Shown here piece after piece: positions 50,301 to 64,000 of a DNA stretch of 64,000 bases. This DNA is from Onchocerca lupi. Taxonomy: Eukaryota; Nematoda; Chromadorea; Rhabditida; Onchocercidae. Numbering within the stretch: position 1 is the first letter of the stretch; the number at the start of each line of letters is the position of its first letter. The translations under genes were made by a program, and so were the position numbers. The notes under the pieces were generated by a model. It saw only the letters and a program-made list of their open reading frames with translations, was not told the DNA's origin and did no database searches. The stretch lies in NCBI GenBank assembly GCA_028564675.1, contig JAOVVO010000223.1, positions 1 to 64,000 on the forward strand, given 5' to 3'.

Positions 50301-53300
50301 TCAATGTTACAAGTGATCGTATCCATTCAATGTTACAAATGATCGTATCCATTCAGGATGAAGCTCAATCAACGAAAAAGTTAAAACTCAATGAGATGTT
50401 AGTGCCTGAGAAAATTTATAGCATTTAATAAAAGTATTATCATTAGCTATATAAAAACATTTCACAAATATATCTAAACAATGTACAAAAATTTTTTCTT
50501 TCATATGTTTAAGAAAAAAGATTACATAATACTGATATCCGTACCGTTTGGTTAAGGCAGATAAAACTGCTGTAGCGGCAATACGATATGCATCACTGGG
50601 AGATTGCATACGAGGAATCAATAATGTTACAAGTGGTCTTATCCATTCAGGACGATGTTCACTTAGCGAACGAGTTAAAACTGCTATCTGCAAAAAGTTA
50701 TCTATTAAAAAGTTAAAAGCTATCTATCTAACAGTAAAAATTTAACTATATTAAATACTGCATAAAAACAACAACATATAAACGATTACTAGACAAAAAA
50801 GCATATCTTGTAGACTGTACGATTATTGTAAAAAGAAAAAAATAAGAGGAAAAAATGAGCAAAAATAAATATGTCTTAAAAAAGACAATACGTCTTAGAA
50901 GAATTTAGAAACTGATAATTTTCGATATATGTTAAAAATTTTAGAATCAGTCTTGAAAACTAACGCCATTTGTAAAGTGCAGCGTATCGACACAATCACT
51001 CCATGCACGTTCTGAATTCATCTTTTCAACGATAGCATCATCCAATGTTCGAAGAAATAAACTTCGCAAAGCCTGAGATGCCAAAGCAGCTGGTGTGGAT
51101 GACAATCGACGTAATTCCGGAGTGATGATTAACGATTTTACTCCTGGACGTGCAAATAAATTCAAAAAATAAAAAAAAAAAAAAATAAAAAGAGAAAAAT
51201 AATATAAGAGCAAACAAAAAAGAAACAAAAAGAGAAAAATTTTTCGTAAAAATAAAAAGAGATAAATAACATAAGAGCGAACAAAAGTATCTAATTGAAA
51301 GCAAGGAATACATATTAGCCTGAAGAGATGATAAGAAATTACATAAAACGAAGATGATCACATGTACTTGATATGTGCTAAAATTACAAAACTATTCAAA
51401 AATTTTACCATCTTTTTCCTTCATTAACACTGGATATTGAGTATCAACGACCGCAGCAAGAAATTGTAATAGTGCTGCTAAAATATTTGGAATTCGCTTG
51501 CAAAGCTCTACTTCTGGCTCACCAGCCTGAAATATACAATTTCTTATTTCATTTCTTACCAATTTTTCCTCATTTCAAAAAATAACTGACTTAAAAAAGT
51601 TGAGAATTTAATTATGAGTTAATACGGCCAATTCTACTTATTTGAGGCAGTAGTTATAACAGATTTCTTGTATGTCATTTCATTACAAAAATAAAAAAAA
51701 AAAAAAAAAACTCTTCGTTTGATGGAAAAACATATCATGATAACAATGAAATACGGAATAAAACTCATAGACACAACAAGCTACATCTGATTTCACTAAG
51801 TAACATCAACAACATGATGAGATTTTAAAAAAAGAAAAAAACGAGAACATTACTTTAATAATTTCAGTAATTGCTGCTGCTAATGTACAAACTTCGGGTT
51901 TTACAATTTTCACTGATGATCCAGCACCGGTATCCAAAATTTCGAACGGCACTTCGGAAGTTTCCGATGAACCACATCCAGCTGTTATCAAATCCAACAA
52001 ATAATCAGCAATTAATGGAAACAGCGAATGATCATGCGACATTGTATGCCATGCATCAATCATTGATCTGAATGAACACAATAAATGAAAAAAAATCTTT
52101 CTCTTAAAAAAGGTCAAAAATATTCCTACATACTATGAAAAAGAAAAAAAGTAAAGTTTCATTTTCTTTTCGTTCAGTTTGAATGCATACCTAAATTCAA
52201 AAAACAAAAACCAACCAGTTACTAACCATGGTTATTTTCAAATCTTTTTTTTTTTTTTTAAATATGGTTGTTTCAAATTTTTTAGCCTAAAGGATTTAGG
52301 CCGAAAAGATTCTATTCACCTATCTGTCGTTACTACTAACATGAGCTCATCATTCTCATAAAGCTATACTTGAAACTTTTGAAAATGTATATTTTTGAGG
52401 TTCAGAACTTTTGAATACTTACACAGAATAGGGTAATGGTCTAACTAGCATAACATCGATACATGCATAGAGCTGATGATAAGCAAATGCTATTAAAGCT
52501 GCCAGTAAATCGGTATATGTTTGAACACATGCATGTATATCCGGTAATTTATTTAATAATGTTGTGACAAGCGTATCAGCCTGCAAAGTAAATTATACTC
52601 TGGCTTAGCCTTTAGTAATTCCAACTTCAATTTGGTTTCAAGAATTATTGAAAATTAGTTTTGGTGTCTTTAATGGGGTTAAGAGAAAAAGTCGGATTTA
52701 GATCAAATAAATAAATAAACGAATAAGTTACTTCAGTAGAAAGAGTATCGCCTCGATGTGTAAGAATACTGGTAAGTAATTGAGCAGCTGCTGAACTGAC
52801 TTGACTTTGGCGATCACTTAGCATGCCAAACAAACCCGATATGTATGTCTGTATTTGGGACTGCGGCAAGCGGCTATCAGTGATCTGTAAGTAGAAAATA
52901 GAAACTTGAAAATAGAAACCTAAAGATCGAGAAATTAATTAGAGGTTCATCAAATAAAAATCTCAAACCAAATCGGATTATGCTAGAACTGCTTAATCTC
53001 TTTTTGAAAATAAAAACTGCAGTAATCTTTCAGGTAGTTTGAAAAATATTAAGCTTAGCTTAATAATTTGATATATTGATGGATATTTCTGTACCGATGA
53101 GATGAAAAAAGAACTTAACAGGGAAATCCATAAATTACTTACATCAGCCATAACACTGATGGCTTTTCGTGAAAGCATTCCTTCCAGCTTGCCCTCATCA
53201 CCAAGATACTTACTGATGAATGTAGCCGGATCAAATAAGGTATTATCAACACTGTTTCGTGCAAGACCTGCAATATAATTATTACATTCTGGAAAATTGG

Positions 53301-56300
53301 AAAATGTCCTATAATTATTACATAAGTTAAGTGAAGGTAATTAGTACCTTCATATAACTTTTGTCGAACAAAAAATTTCTGAAATATTTTAAAAGACCTT
53401 TATAAACATGAGCAAGTCGAAATGTCCAGTAAACAGCTCGCAATGCAGCATGACGAACAGCACATAATGAATCAGCAATTCGTGGTATTAATCGAGCTAA
53501 CAATGATGACATTGGACCAAATTCATTTGCACGCTAAATAAAAAATCAAGCAAATCAATCCATACTCACTAATAGTGTACTACAGTATATTGAAAATAAA
53601 ATAATGGAGAATGCAAATTATATTTACCTTCAACGTACAGTCATTAGTAATAATGTTAAGAGAAATAATCTAAATTTTTATCATTTTCCTATATCATGTC
53701 ACATGAGTCTTTAATGGAAAAAGAATTGAGCCACAATCTAAAATTACACATATAAAATGCTTACACCTAGTGCAAAATCTGTAGCATATTCGAAATAAAC
53801 CGTAAGCACACGTAACGTAGCATCGACAGCCCGTAAGCGTTCATGATCAGCAGCAGAAGCATAATATGGTTGAAAAAGCTGCAAAAAATATACTGAAAAT
53901 TATTTACATTTTAAAACATTTACTTACCTTCACCCGAAATGAAATTCCAAATTTAATGAAATCTGAGAAGTGTTACAATTTTTCAGGTCGTATAACGTAT
54001 TCTTTTATAATTACGAAAAAAAAAAAAAAAAAAGAATTCCGGAATTACAACTCAAAATATCTAATCTGAATATGGCTCATCTATGGGTTACATTTATTTT
54101 TCTTTATCGAATATGTTAAGTACGTTTATCATGCAATTTTTTTAACGATTTTATTCTTATATAAAGAATCATAAGATCTCTTTGTTTTAATCTAACTAAC
54201 ATTGATATGATTTTGTGCAACATATCTATCTCTATAATAAATTCAATTTTTGTCTTATTATTAAAAAATGAAATCGCTGATAATAAATATGCCATCGTCT
54301 CATCAGTCAAGAAATTAATTTATAGCGTGAACCAAAATTTGTTACCTCTACTCTTCTTATTATCATATATAAAAATTTATTCGAATATAAAAACGTATCA
54401 AGGTGCAAACCTTTAGCAAATGTGTGACGGTTCCAACAATAGCTTTCTTCCTGATTATTTGCTCGATTGCCGCATGGTACTGATTTACTGTAGCCTCCAT
54501 CATTGTTGAACTTTCATCATCATCAATCTACAAGTGAACTCATCTTGTGTAAACACTTTTTTTTTACATAACAATGCAGAATCACATTGTTTTTTTTCTT
54601 TCGTTTCCTTCGAAGTCAAATATTATATATGAAAAAATTGCATCGAAAAAATTTACATCTGAACTCTAGATAAGAAGCAGCTTAATGCTGCTTCGAAAAT
54701 ATAAAGATTTTCGAAAAATATTGTAGAAACTATATGAAGCTCCTGTCGATTTTGACATTTGTTTATAATGTGAAAAATTTTTTTTTTTTAAAATCTGTTT
54801 AAAATAATTCGATAATTAAGATCATAATTTGAATAGATATGTCATGAAATATCTCCATTTTTTATTGTATTAAAATTATTAAGTGATTTTATAACATAAA
54901 AACATTTCATCCGCAACATCAAAATGCAAAACAATAAATAATAAGGCATAAATGATATTTTTTTAAATTTTTGCTGAAATATAAACTCAGCTTTCAAAAA
55001 TAAACCATTATAATTCTAATAAATGAAATTTCAATGCTGAAAAGCTAACAGTTTTTAAGCCACTTCGTTCACGACATAAAGGGAACGTGTAATTTGTTAG
55101 AACATAACCAATCTGCCAGATATCATCATCAGATATAGCTGGTTCTAACGCACTATAACCATAAAATGTATTAGAAATTTACAAATATTCAGAAAAAATC
55201 AATCTTCATATTTTAAGAAAAAAAAAGTCATAAAATTTTCAACAATTATTTTAATCTTTACTATCAAGGATAATATTTTAATGGAAATGCAATAATAATA
55301 ACAGCAAAATATTTTCTTAAAAACTATAAGTATTGCTGATGAAGTATGAAAACTAAAATTGTTAATTAAATTATCGAAAAATTGTCAAAAAAAAAAAAAT
55401 AAAACTATAACTAACACCAACGCAGCAACTGCTTTACCAGCAAGTAGCCTTATGGAATTCGATAAAGTTTCTGGTGACTCGAATTCAATATAGTCCTGAA
55501 ATTAAACAATTATGATGACAGCGAAACAGCGATTCTGGGAAACCAAGAAGAAATAACTCCTCATAAAAATACTTCTTAGAAGAAGCTCAACTGAACTATT
55601 TTATAACTGATGACTGTAAAGATAATCTTTTCGTGTACCTTATTCATATGTATATAGGAATAATCGTTGCAAGAAATAAAAATGGAAAGTAAAAGAAAAT
55701 CACTAACTTTAATATGATTCAAAAATTCCGTACGACATTCCAAATGATATTCGGTTGCGAGATGTGCCGGACCCACCGAAACCGCAATCAAATATATAGT
55801 TTCCAGTAAAGCTTCTCGAACAACTACTTCCTGCTGAAATTTTTGTGTATATTTTAGGGTTATTTTTCAGATAAAATTACCATTTTCTTCATTCTTTCAT
55901 CTTCCATTTTCTTTCCTTTTCAAAAAAATCAAAACCACACTTCATTCTGATTATCTGTTTCCACCAATCCTAACATTATAATTTGATGAAACCATGATCA
56001 TAACGGTAGTAAATCATTATTTCGAAAGAGAACTCATCATGATTTCAGCCTAAAGCTTTTCGAAAATTTAATATATTAATTAAAAGCATTAATTAATTAG
56101 GTTTAGGTTATAGGTGGCAAATTTATACATTAAAATCTCATGCATTATTTAATGTATTAATTAATCAAACTATGCATGGTCTCGATTATTCAATCTTTAT
56201 GAACAAAATTTTTAAATTAAACCCACTTCATAAAAAAATACTGCCAATCAGGATCAAGAAAGGCAATCTCTGAGGAAATCATTTATAGAAAAAAATCCAA

Positions 56301-59300
56301 GCTTATTTAAAATTATTTTTGGTGAACAAAATAAAATCTAACCTTTGGATTTTCCAAATATCGTCGTAAAAACACAAGCACGATCTGCTCCAGCCTTTGT
56401 GTGACTACATCCGTTGGACAATAATAAATTACATAACCTGAAAAATTTCAAGTATTTTCACAATAAAAAGCGCATTACAATACAACTTATGTTCCTTTTT
56501 TTTTTAATTTTTCTAATGCAATACTTCAAAATATAAGTTATACCGTAGCTAAGCATGATGGTAGCACGTAAATTAATCATTTCCTGATCACTGTATTGTT
56601 TGTATGGCATAGCATCCTAAATTAACAAAAAATTTTCAAAATTCGATATTCTGAATAATAAAAGAGAAAAAGGACAAAAACTTAATAAAAAAATCAATAA
56701 TATTCTAATTTGAAAGAAATGCATACGAACAATGTGAAATAATTGCAGTTTAAAAAAAAATTTTAGGAAGTTTTGACATTATTTCTTATCAGTTATTATT
56801 TATATAAAATATGAAAAATTTTTCACCTTAATAAATCCAAATAATCCAGAACTTCTCTTAAAATTCTCCCATTTCGCAATATTTTCTAGTTCTGTAAGTA
56901 CCAAATCAGTATGTGTACTAGCGCAATAACCAATTGCTTGAGCACAACCTGTGCGTTCAATTTGTTGTGCATGCAATGTTGAACGGAACAACAAAATAAG
57001 ATGATCAACAACAAAACTTGTATTTGTTGATAATGCCAAAGCACCACCGAGACATCGCATTAGGAATGCCTGAGAATCAGTATTTCGATAATTCATCAAA
57101 AAAAATTCGAAAAAAAAAAAATCGAATAACCATTTATAGATTTACTGTATAATTAAGCAATTCTAATTATGAATTGGAAAAGTACTCTCATTATACTAGC
57201 TATTTTGACTATAAATTATTAAACCTAAATTAAATTAAGACAATAAATGCCGGATAACTGACAAAGAAAAAAGTCGTTTATTCAGGTAATATCTATGAAA
57301 AAAAAGATCATGCAATGAATGCATCTATAAAATAGGAATATAAAGGACAGATAAGAAATTCACATTTTTTTAAAGGTTTCCAGATGCAGACAGGCTTTGC
57401 TATAATTGTAAGTCATATGTAAAAAGATGAAAATACCAACTTTTTCTTCAGGTGCATCACTATATAAATTGAATTGTTTTCCCATAGCAGCTGCAAGTGC
57501 ACATCGCCATTCACCATCGTTCACGTTTTTCACACACAAATCTAACAAATCAAGTATATGTGCATGCCATCGTGCAATACGTGCAAGACGAAGCTCACAA
57601 ACTGCACTACTACCTCCTTCCATTGCATTATTGAGTGTACCTGGTGGTGATAAACCTAAAATTAGCAAACGAAATTGGAAATCAAAGAAGGGATATAAAT
57701 CTGGATTTCAAAGTTTAGAAATTTCCCAGTTTCCTAAAAATATTTCTCAATTTTATTATTAAATTATTCAGAAATGAATGGTTCTATTATTTCAAAATGC
57801 AAAACTAAATTAAAATACATAAGGAATCTACTTTTCAAAACAACAAGTAATTCATCGCAACGTTTTGGTAGAACATCTCGCAGTGAATTATGAAACCATG
57901 GAGCGAGAATATTTAATAGTCGTAAAGCTTCTGTAGCACGTTTTGAAAGCACCAGGCTAAGTGGTGCATTATTCGTGCACGTAATAAGTCGTGAAAATAC
58001 TTGAAGATTACCCGCAACATGTGCTATAAAAAAAGTCAGTTATAGAATAATCACGATTAATGTGATATATAAAGAAATAAAATTCTATACATTTCACTTC
58101 AATTTCTCATTATATCGATCAAAATTCTTCATTTGCAACATATTTCTTCAGTTCTTCTTAATTCCAGCAACTGATCATCTTTATCACAAATGCAATGTAT
58201 TATTTATTACTTACGGCTATCAAAACCCATCTCAAAATCCGGTTTTTCTCCTGCTTTGATCGTTCGTTCAGTAAGAATTCTGATACATTTGAAGATATCT
58301 GTCAATGCTATGCTATATTCTTGGGCGCAAATAAATTCAAACAAATATGGCCAAAGTAACTGCAATAACATAGCATGGGAAAAATTACTTTTGAAAATAA
58401 TGTTTTTGATGATAAAAATTGAACTGCTGAAAAATAACGCAAACGATAACTTACGAAAAAAAGGAACGAACAATTTTTCGATACTGAGTACTTAACTTAT
58501 TGCTAACAGTATGTTATTCCAAACGCAAGAAAAATTACCTGGTGAAAACGTGCCTTATTTATCATCAAAAATATGAAACCCTCAATGTCATGACAGAACT
58601 ACATTACAGAATATTTGCGATATAATTTAATTTCATTTTGAACTTTATCGTTCTTCATTCTTACTGTCGATTTCACGATGATATTTTAATCTAATTATCG
58701 AAGTTTTTCGATGACTATAATCTAATCCAATTAACTAACACTATGAGCTGTTGAAGATGTTTTTGCTATCGTTTGCAATGCTTGTCCACACTGCGCTCGT
58801 AAATGTGCTGCACTCTCTGGTTCTGTTTCAGACGAGAAGAATGTTTTTTTAGTCTGAAAATTATTAATCCATTGTTGTTTGTAGAGGAAAACTTTTCGAA
58901 ATTTAAGACCTTCCAACCGATTATTGGAATATTGTTTATTCATAGAATGATGGAAATATTTTAATATAGAGAACGGTTAACTTTCTCCCTCGATTGTTAT
59001 TCCAATCAAACACTATTATTTAATGAAAATTGAAACAATACACACACTGAAAATTATCTGCATTAGTCTATTTATACACAATTTAACATTAATATGCAAA
59101 TTTTACTTAAATAAGAATTGCGGTCAAACTATCAGTTTGCTAGAAAAATAAAGAATTCCTTAATTGCGAGCTCAATCAATCCTAACTGATAATGGTCAAT
59201 CAAACTAGCACCATTAATTAGGATAAAACTTCTTTGCAATCTTTGAATACTAAAAAGATACTATCTTCATACACTCTCCAAATTTCAGAAAATCACTCAA

Positions 59301-62300
59301 ATCAATCATTTTTTTTTTTAATGACACAAAAGTTACATCAAAGATAATTCTTTTGTACTTTCTCTCATATAGATAAATTTTATATAGAAAATATGAAATA
59401 TAAAAATTTACCATTTCATCTTCCTGAACAATAAGATTTTTTACCAAGAATATGATCACATTATTACCACCTTCTACATCTATATATTCATGATCAGCTA
59501 ATGCCACACATAATTGACACATTGCTTTTTTGACCCGAATACTTAGCAATCCTTCACTACCAGCAAGTAACATTGGCTTTAAACCAAGAATTACCAAAGA
59601 ACGTTTGTCTTCCACATACGGTCCTAAATTTAATTTTAATTGTATTGAACGGAATACAAAATATTATATAGTAATTTTGTAAATAAAATATTTTGAAAAT
59701 TTTTTCTCCGTTCATAAAAAATTAGTCATATGAAATTAATTTTAATGATGAATTTCAATTAATTTCGTTGCTTCACTTTTGTACAGAGTGATTCCTTTAA
59801 CGATCTTATCTTTAACTATCTTCAATGGATAAATTTTGTCAAAAGATGCATAGAAATAAAGCAAACATTTGGACATTCCCGGTATTCTCTAGTATATTTA
59901 TCAGATCAAGTACATATTATTTAGGAAAAAAAATCATTTCATATCATAAAAATAATAATTTTTTATGTAACTATCTCATTTTCAAACCAATGATACTAAT
60001 CAATCATAGCTGAAATATATAGTGCCAAAAAAAAAAAAAAAAAAAAAAACACTCGGACAAATATTTTTTTAATTATTTGATCATATAAAAGAAACTTATT
60101 CAGCGGTAAATCTATATTCATTTAATCATATTTGAATAACATTCTTATTTAATATCGTTTTACTTTCTCGAAATTTATCATTTTTTGTCAGCTATTGCAA
60201 AAATAAGATATAGGGCATCGAAACATCTAAAATTCATTCTTCATTAAATGATTGTCAAAAATATCAATAGATGAAGTAAGCTAAAAACAATACTGATAAT
60301 TAATTAAAATTACCGGCTGAATTAAGAAGATGTCTCAAAACATTGATAGCACCCAGTTTGGAACTGTCCTGCACATTTTGCATTTTGTGTAGCAAATAAT
60401 ATACAATTTTGTCGGCAAAACGTGTTGCTGAAACATAAAAAAGAAATATATCAAAACTGAAAAGATAATCAATCAAGCCATGCAAAAGATGTGCATGCAA
60501 AATGAAATTTTTTTTCAAGAAAAAGAAAAAAGTAAAAATTGTTGGAGTGTAGATAGAACTTTTTATCTGCCTAATATATACTTTGATTTTTATTTTATGT
60601 ATGCGAATGCAAAATTTATTGGATTGAAAGTTGTGAAAGAAAGAAAAAGCGCCAGATTCCTCTCAAAATGCCTAATTGTTAAAAATTAAAAACCAAACCA
60701 ATGCAAAAAAAACACACCAAAATGTAAAAAAGTAATGAATAAAGAGTTAAAATTCCTCATAGGGGTAGCTACTTACAGAATAATAATAGAACAATCTGGA
60801 ATAGGGCGCGCCCGTTCATATGACGGGAATGTGATTCTAGAAATGAACTATCAAAGCAAAATTACCAACATGTTATATGGCAACACAAAAAAGATATAAG
60901 AAAAATAATAATGCAGAAATTTCCATTAATTTTCGGAAATTAAAATTTCACTGGACATATTTAAATGGCATATAGAAATATCGAAAATGAAATGATTATT
61001 TACTGTTTAATTTCAATAGCTTCCATTGTTTCAGTGATGAAACTTTCAGTATAAATTACTTGACCTTTCCAATCTGGGTACTAAAGATGAGCTATCCGAA
61101 AATTCTTAAAGCATACCATAGCGTTCTTTATCAAATGAATGTAGATAATTCTTATCAATCACTTAATGCCAACTTTTATGTTAAAACTTAGAATTAAGGG
61201 TTAGAAAGAGATAAATACAAAAAAAAAGTTTAATAGAACTTTCATATAATTTATAGAGTTCGTTAGATTTTTTCTTTAGGCAATGTGAAAAGATAAGCGT
61301 AATTGTCATCGTAATACGGTATTAATGCTTCGTGAGATTTAAAAATTAGATGGATAGAATGACTATGTATTACATGAATTTAAAAAAAAAAAAAAAAAAG
61401 AAATGCACAAAGCAAAGAAAGAAAATACTTAGAATGAATACTCAATAGCAGATTATCAAAATCGAAGAAAGCAAAAAGAATAAAATTAGTTGAATTTAAA
61501 GAAATAATCACAAACAAGTTGGAGTCAAATTATAACCTGCGTAAATTTCACAAATAATGAAAGTTACTGAAGTAAAAGATGGACATAATTTCTAACCAGC
61601 AACATGAAAGCAACGAAATGCTTCGCTTTGATTGCGCATCGAAATGTTTGAAGCGATAGTTTGCTCAGGAACGGAATATACCAACGGGAATAACGCATTC
61701 AAAATATCTTCCAAATATGCATCTAATGGACAGTTTTCATCGGCACATGCAGATTCCAGAAAACGACATAAACCCTGTAGCAAGATAGAAATTGGAAATA
61801 ATAAAAGAAGAAATAAGAAAGAAGCAAAAGAAAAAAAGATATAGTACTTCATATCATCAATCAGAAATAAATCATTTATATTATCCTGCTATGTAATAAT
61901 ATTTAATTTACTAAACAAAATACGAATAAAGAAGAGAATTCAAGTACCTGTGTTACAAGGTGCTGATCAGTACCAATCTTTCGATGTAAGTTCAAAAACA
62001 TTGGTATTAATTTTCTCATTTCATCTATTAAACGTTTTGGTGGAATCATGAGACATAATTCTCCGATACAATTAGCAGCTTCGGCTCGAACCTATGTTTG
62101 AATCTGCTTTCATGGTGCATCAAGAAATATAATCAATAGTTATTTGTTAAAAAAAAACTATGAAAACTACGTATGAACCAATATTTGCAATTAATAATTT
62201 AATTATTTAATGCCAAACAGATGCGGCTACCCAATTTATAAAAAAATAGTACAAAAATTATATCATTACCTTAGCGTCTTTAGCACTTAACCAGCTGAAC

Positions 62301-63750
62301 ACTGGGTCGTAAGCCAATTCTATTTGATCAGCATAATTCTTCTGCACAACTTTTGGTCCACTGCATGTCTCATTTATAGATTTCTTGAAAAAAAAAACAA
62401 CCAATTAGTGATCGAGACCAATAAATTACTTAATATATGACACCTATATTTCCTTTTGAACAATTTAATTAAATTGAGGAACACTTATGTTATCGCTTTA
62501 AAATGGCAAAATGTGATGATATGAGATTTACATATATTTTTATTTATAATCGTTCTTGAAAATATGCCGGAAAATCTTTCCATCTCTGGAAATGCCTAAG
62601 ACGTTACCTGTTCATCTTCAAAATGACTATCACCACTACCATTCTTATCAAATTCAGCTCTTGTGATAGCTGAAGCGGAAACATATTCACGAACTGATTC
62701 ACAAAATGCTCGTAAAGCATGTGCCCAAGCGTATCGATAAAAATCTGTTTTGATATGAGGCAAAACCGAAATTGCACGTGATAGGATATCCGTCAGGAAT
62801 GGCACGAATCCAACTGCTGCAAAAATACTTGAAATCCATCACTATTATATGAATGTAATTCATTGAAGTATTGAGATTAATCTTTCGAAAATAATAAAAA
62901 CGAAAAAATTCGGAAAATTTAATGAATTAATATCAAAGATTGAATGAAATAGAAAATAAAAAACTGAATTTTTCAAATTTTGTAACAGATAATTTACCAT
63001 TATGTTCAGCAACATTTGCTAGTGTCAAAATGATGTATCGATGAGGCGAAGAAATTTGCCCCGGTGGAAATTTCTGAAGTAATGCTTCCATTACATGTCC
63101 AACGAATCGACTTCTTTTTGCCAAAGTAACCAAAACATTGCACGCAGCTTGTGGCCAATCATCGCTTTCCTGTATAATTGAAATTTGAATTGAATTATTT
63201 ATAAAACCTCGTAACATGAAATACTGAAAAAAGTGGTGATAACTGACAAGATACAAGGCACTTTAATTTGAAGAGTTAAGAGTTAAGATTTGCTGGATAT
63301 TTCAGGATGTTGTGGCATATATCAAGGAGATATCTAAACATTTTTGTATTTTATTAAGAAGCTTGCTCAGAAGCAAGCTTACTAATGAAGAAACTGCATA
63401 ATTCATGTATATTACAGCATAATAATTAGATTTAGCATTATGTTTCTATACAAAAGAGTCTCAATTCTGTGGAAAAACCAAAAATTTGGATCTTGATTTT
63501 GATGGCTTATGATGCTGGAGTTTAAGCTTACAATTTTACTATAATTTTGAAAATGACAATGATTTCACGAATAATTAATAATCATTTCTTAGTAAATAAT
63601 CCCGAATCAAACCTTCGAAAGCGTCATTTCTTGCGTGGCAAGATTTATGATCAGTAATGCCTGCTGTTCATCTAGATCATGGGGAGTTTGATTGTGTTCA
63701 AGAACTCGATTTACTGTCGACAATACAAAAGCTCGATTTTGTCCTGTGAG
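47307..63750 (-). CDS. hpo-27: MROH1/HPO-27 HEAT-repeat protein, partial at the 5' end
   Basis: Maestro heat-like repeat protein; C. elegans HPO-27 and human MROH1 act at lysosomes in membrane fission. 35 exons join in phase to 1667 aa plus stop: 63613-63750, 62998-63169, 62608-62816, 62270-62383, 61948-62091, 61597-61774, 60314-60427, 59412-59623, 58740-58853, 58215-58359, 57832-58023, 57441-57655, 56827-57069, 56544-56616, 56343-56437, 55708-55833, 55416-55495, 55050-55152, 54411-54527, 53765-53878, 53398-53533, 53143-53267, 52732-52884, 52423-52580, 51854-52067, 51409-51526, 50965-51143, 50545-50687, 50110-50209, 49894-50016, 49574-49687, 49213-49362, 48571-48708, 47790-47958, 47307-47392. 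Family matches run in order from NRAFVLSTVNRVLE through GAINVLRHLLNSA, LWPYLFEF, EALRLLNIL, AVRGLGDLA, MAGLDDSGD and the end LLLKDHDIDVRLSTARA. About 50-60 N-terminal residues lie beyond the window. Short helical pairs recur throughout; there are no catalytic motifs. Confidence 0.9.
50230..50392 (-). pseudogene. decayed duplicate of an MROH1 exon
   Basis: This intronic segment repeats exon 50545-50687 on the same strand: EWIRSLVTLM, SNAYRIAGAAVLS against EWIRPLVTLLI, SDAYRIAATAVLS. An internal direct repeat of about 30 bp (TGAATGGATACGATCA at about 50318 and 50340) has broken the frame and introduces a stop. The retained exon is therefore the one at 50545-50687. Confidence 0.8.
60028..60049. 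repeat. poly(A) run in an MROH1 intron
   Basis: A homopolymer of about 22 A. Similar runs at 42259-42282 and 61382-61399 show that such tracts are common in introns here. Confidence 0.85.
60804..60827. other. GC-rich double palindrome in an MROH1 intron
   Basis: GGGCGCGCCC is a perfect 10-bp palindrome. It overlaps a second inverted pair, CCCGT-TCATATG-ACGGG. The block stands out in very AT-rich intron DNA. I know of no assigned role. Confidence 0.6.
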
Positions 63751-64000
63751 CTAAAAATTACAAAATATAACCGAATTAAAATTAGTGGACGAATAAAAAT
63801 TAAAGAATAATGAATTAAAAAGCAGTATTTTTTCACATTAGTTGATTTAAAAATATTTGGTTAATGAATAAAAAATTTAAAACAGTTTGTGAACATCATA
63901 AATCTATCGAAACATTGAGAAAACTCAAGAGAAAAGAGAGGTGTAAAAAAGTAAATAAGTATGGTTACACCCTTAATTAGTCATAAAAATGTAACAAAAT

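Noticed and set aside
57427..57762. 111-aa + strand frame
   Set aside because: It is antisense to an MROH1 exon that matches the family and joins in phase.

Overview
The window is nuclear DNA of a nematode, most likely a filarial (onchocercid) worm that carries or once carried Wolbachia. The DNA is very AT-rich. Genes are cut into many short exons with GTAAGT/GTTAGT-type donors and TTTCAG-type acceptors, several start codons sit just downstream of a possible trans-splice acceptor, and the proteins resemble known nematode orthologues (the UEV-1 start M-VDVPRNF, the RPN-10 start MVQESTM). Two short intronic inserts resemble bacterial genes (murC and atpH), which fits old nuclear Wolbachia transfers. 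No prokaryotic gene organisation is present. Exon joins below were read by hand from phase, splice consensus and remembered family sequences; no alignment or search was run.

Layout. 1-1856 (-): first three exons of rpn-10 (proteasome subunit), running off the left edge, with a murC-like fragment in its third intron. 3497-5514 (+): uev-1, complete, 139 aa. 7286-23156 (+): a 35-exon BRWD/PHIP-type gene (WD40 propeller, cryptic royal-type domain, bromodomains), about 1716 aa. 26172-30039 (-): a ten-exon gene for a secreted protein of unknown family (401 aa), with an atpH-like fragment in an intron. 31190-32180 (+) is a decayed inverted copy of its exons 2-4. 33332-36657 (+): BBIP1 (BBSome subunit), two exons separated by 3 kb that contains a degenerate Helitron. 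36705-37790 (-): mitochondrial ribosomal protein S6, tail to tail with BBIP1. 39353-42560 (-): a single-pass membrane protein with three EGF-like modules and a PPxY tail, 5' end unresolved. 43500-44090: a decayed tandem array of about 112 bp units. 47307-63750 (-): the MROH1/HPO-27 HEAT-repeat protein, 35 exons seen (1667 aa), first exon(s) beyond the right edge.

The recognised genes are unrelated housekeeping or cell-biological genes: proteasome, K63 ubiquitin chain formation, chromatin reading, cilia, mitochondrial translation and lysosome dynamics. There is no sign of an operon among them, and neighbours are mostly divergent, convergent or far apart. The most unusual content lies in the introns and intergenic DNA: bacterial inserts, Helitron remnants, foldback elements, decayed exon duplications and twin splice donors.
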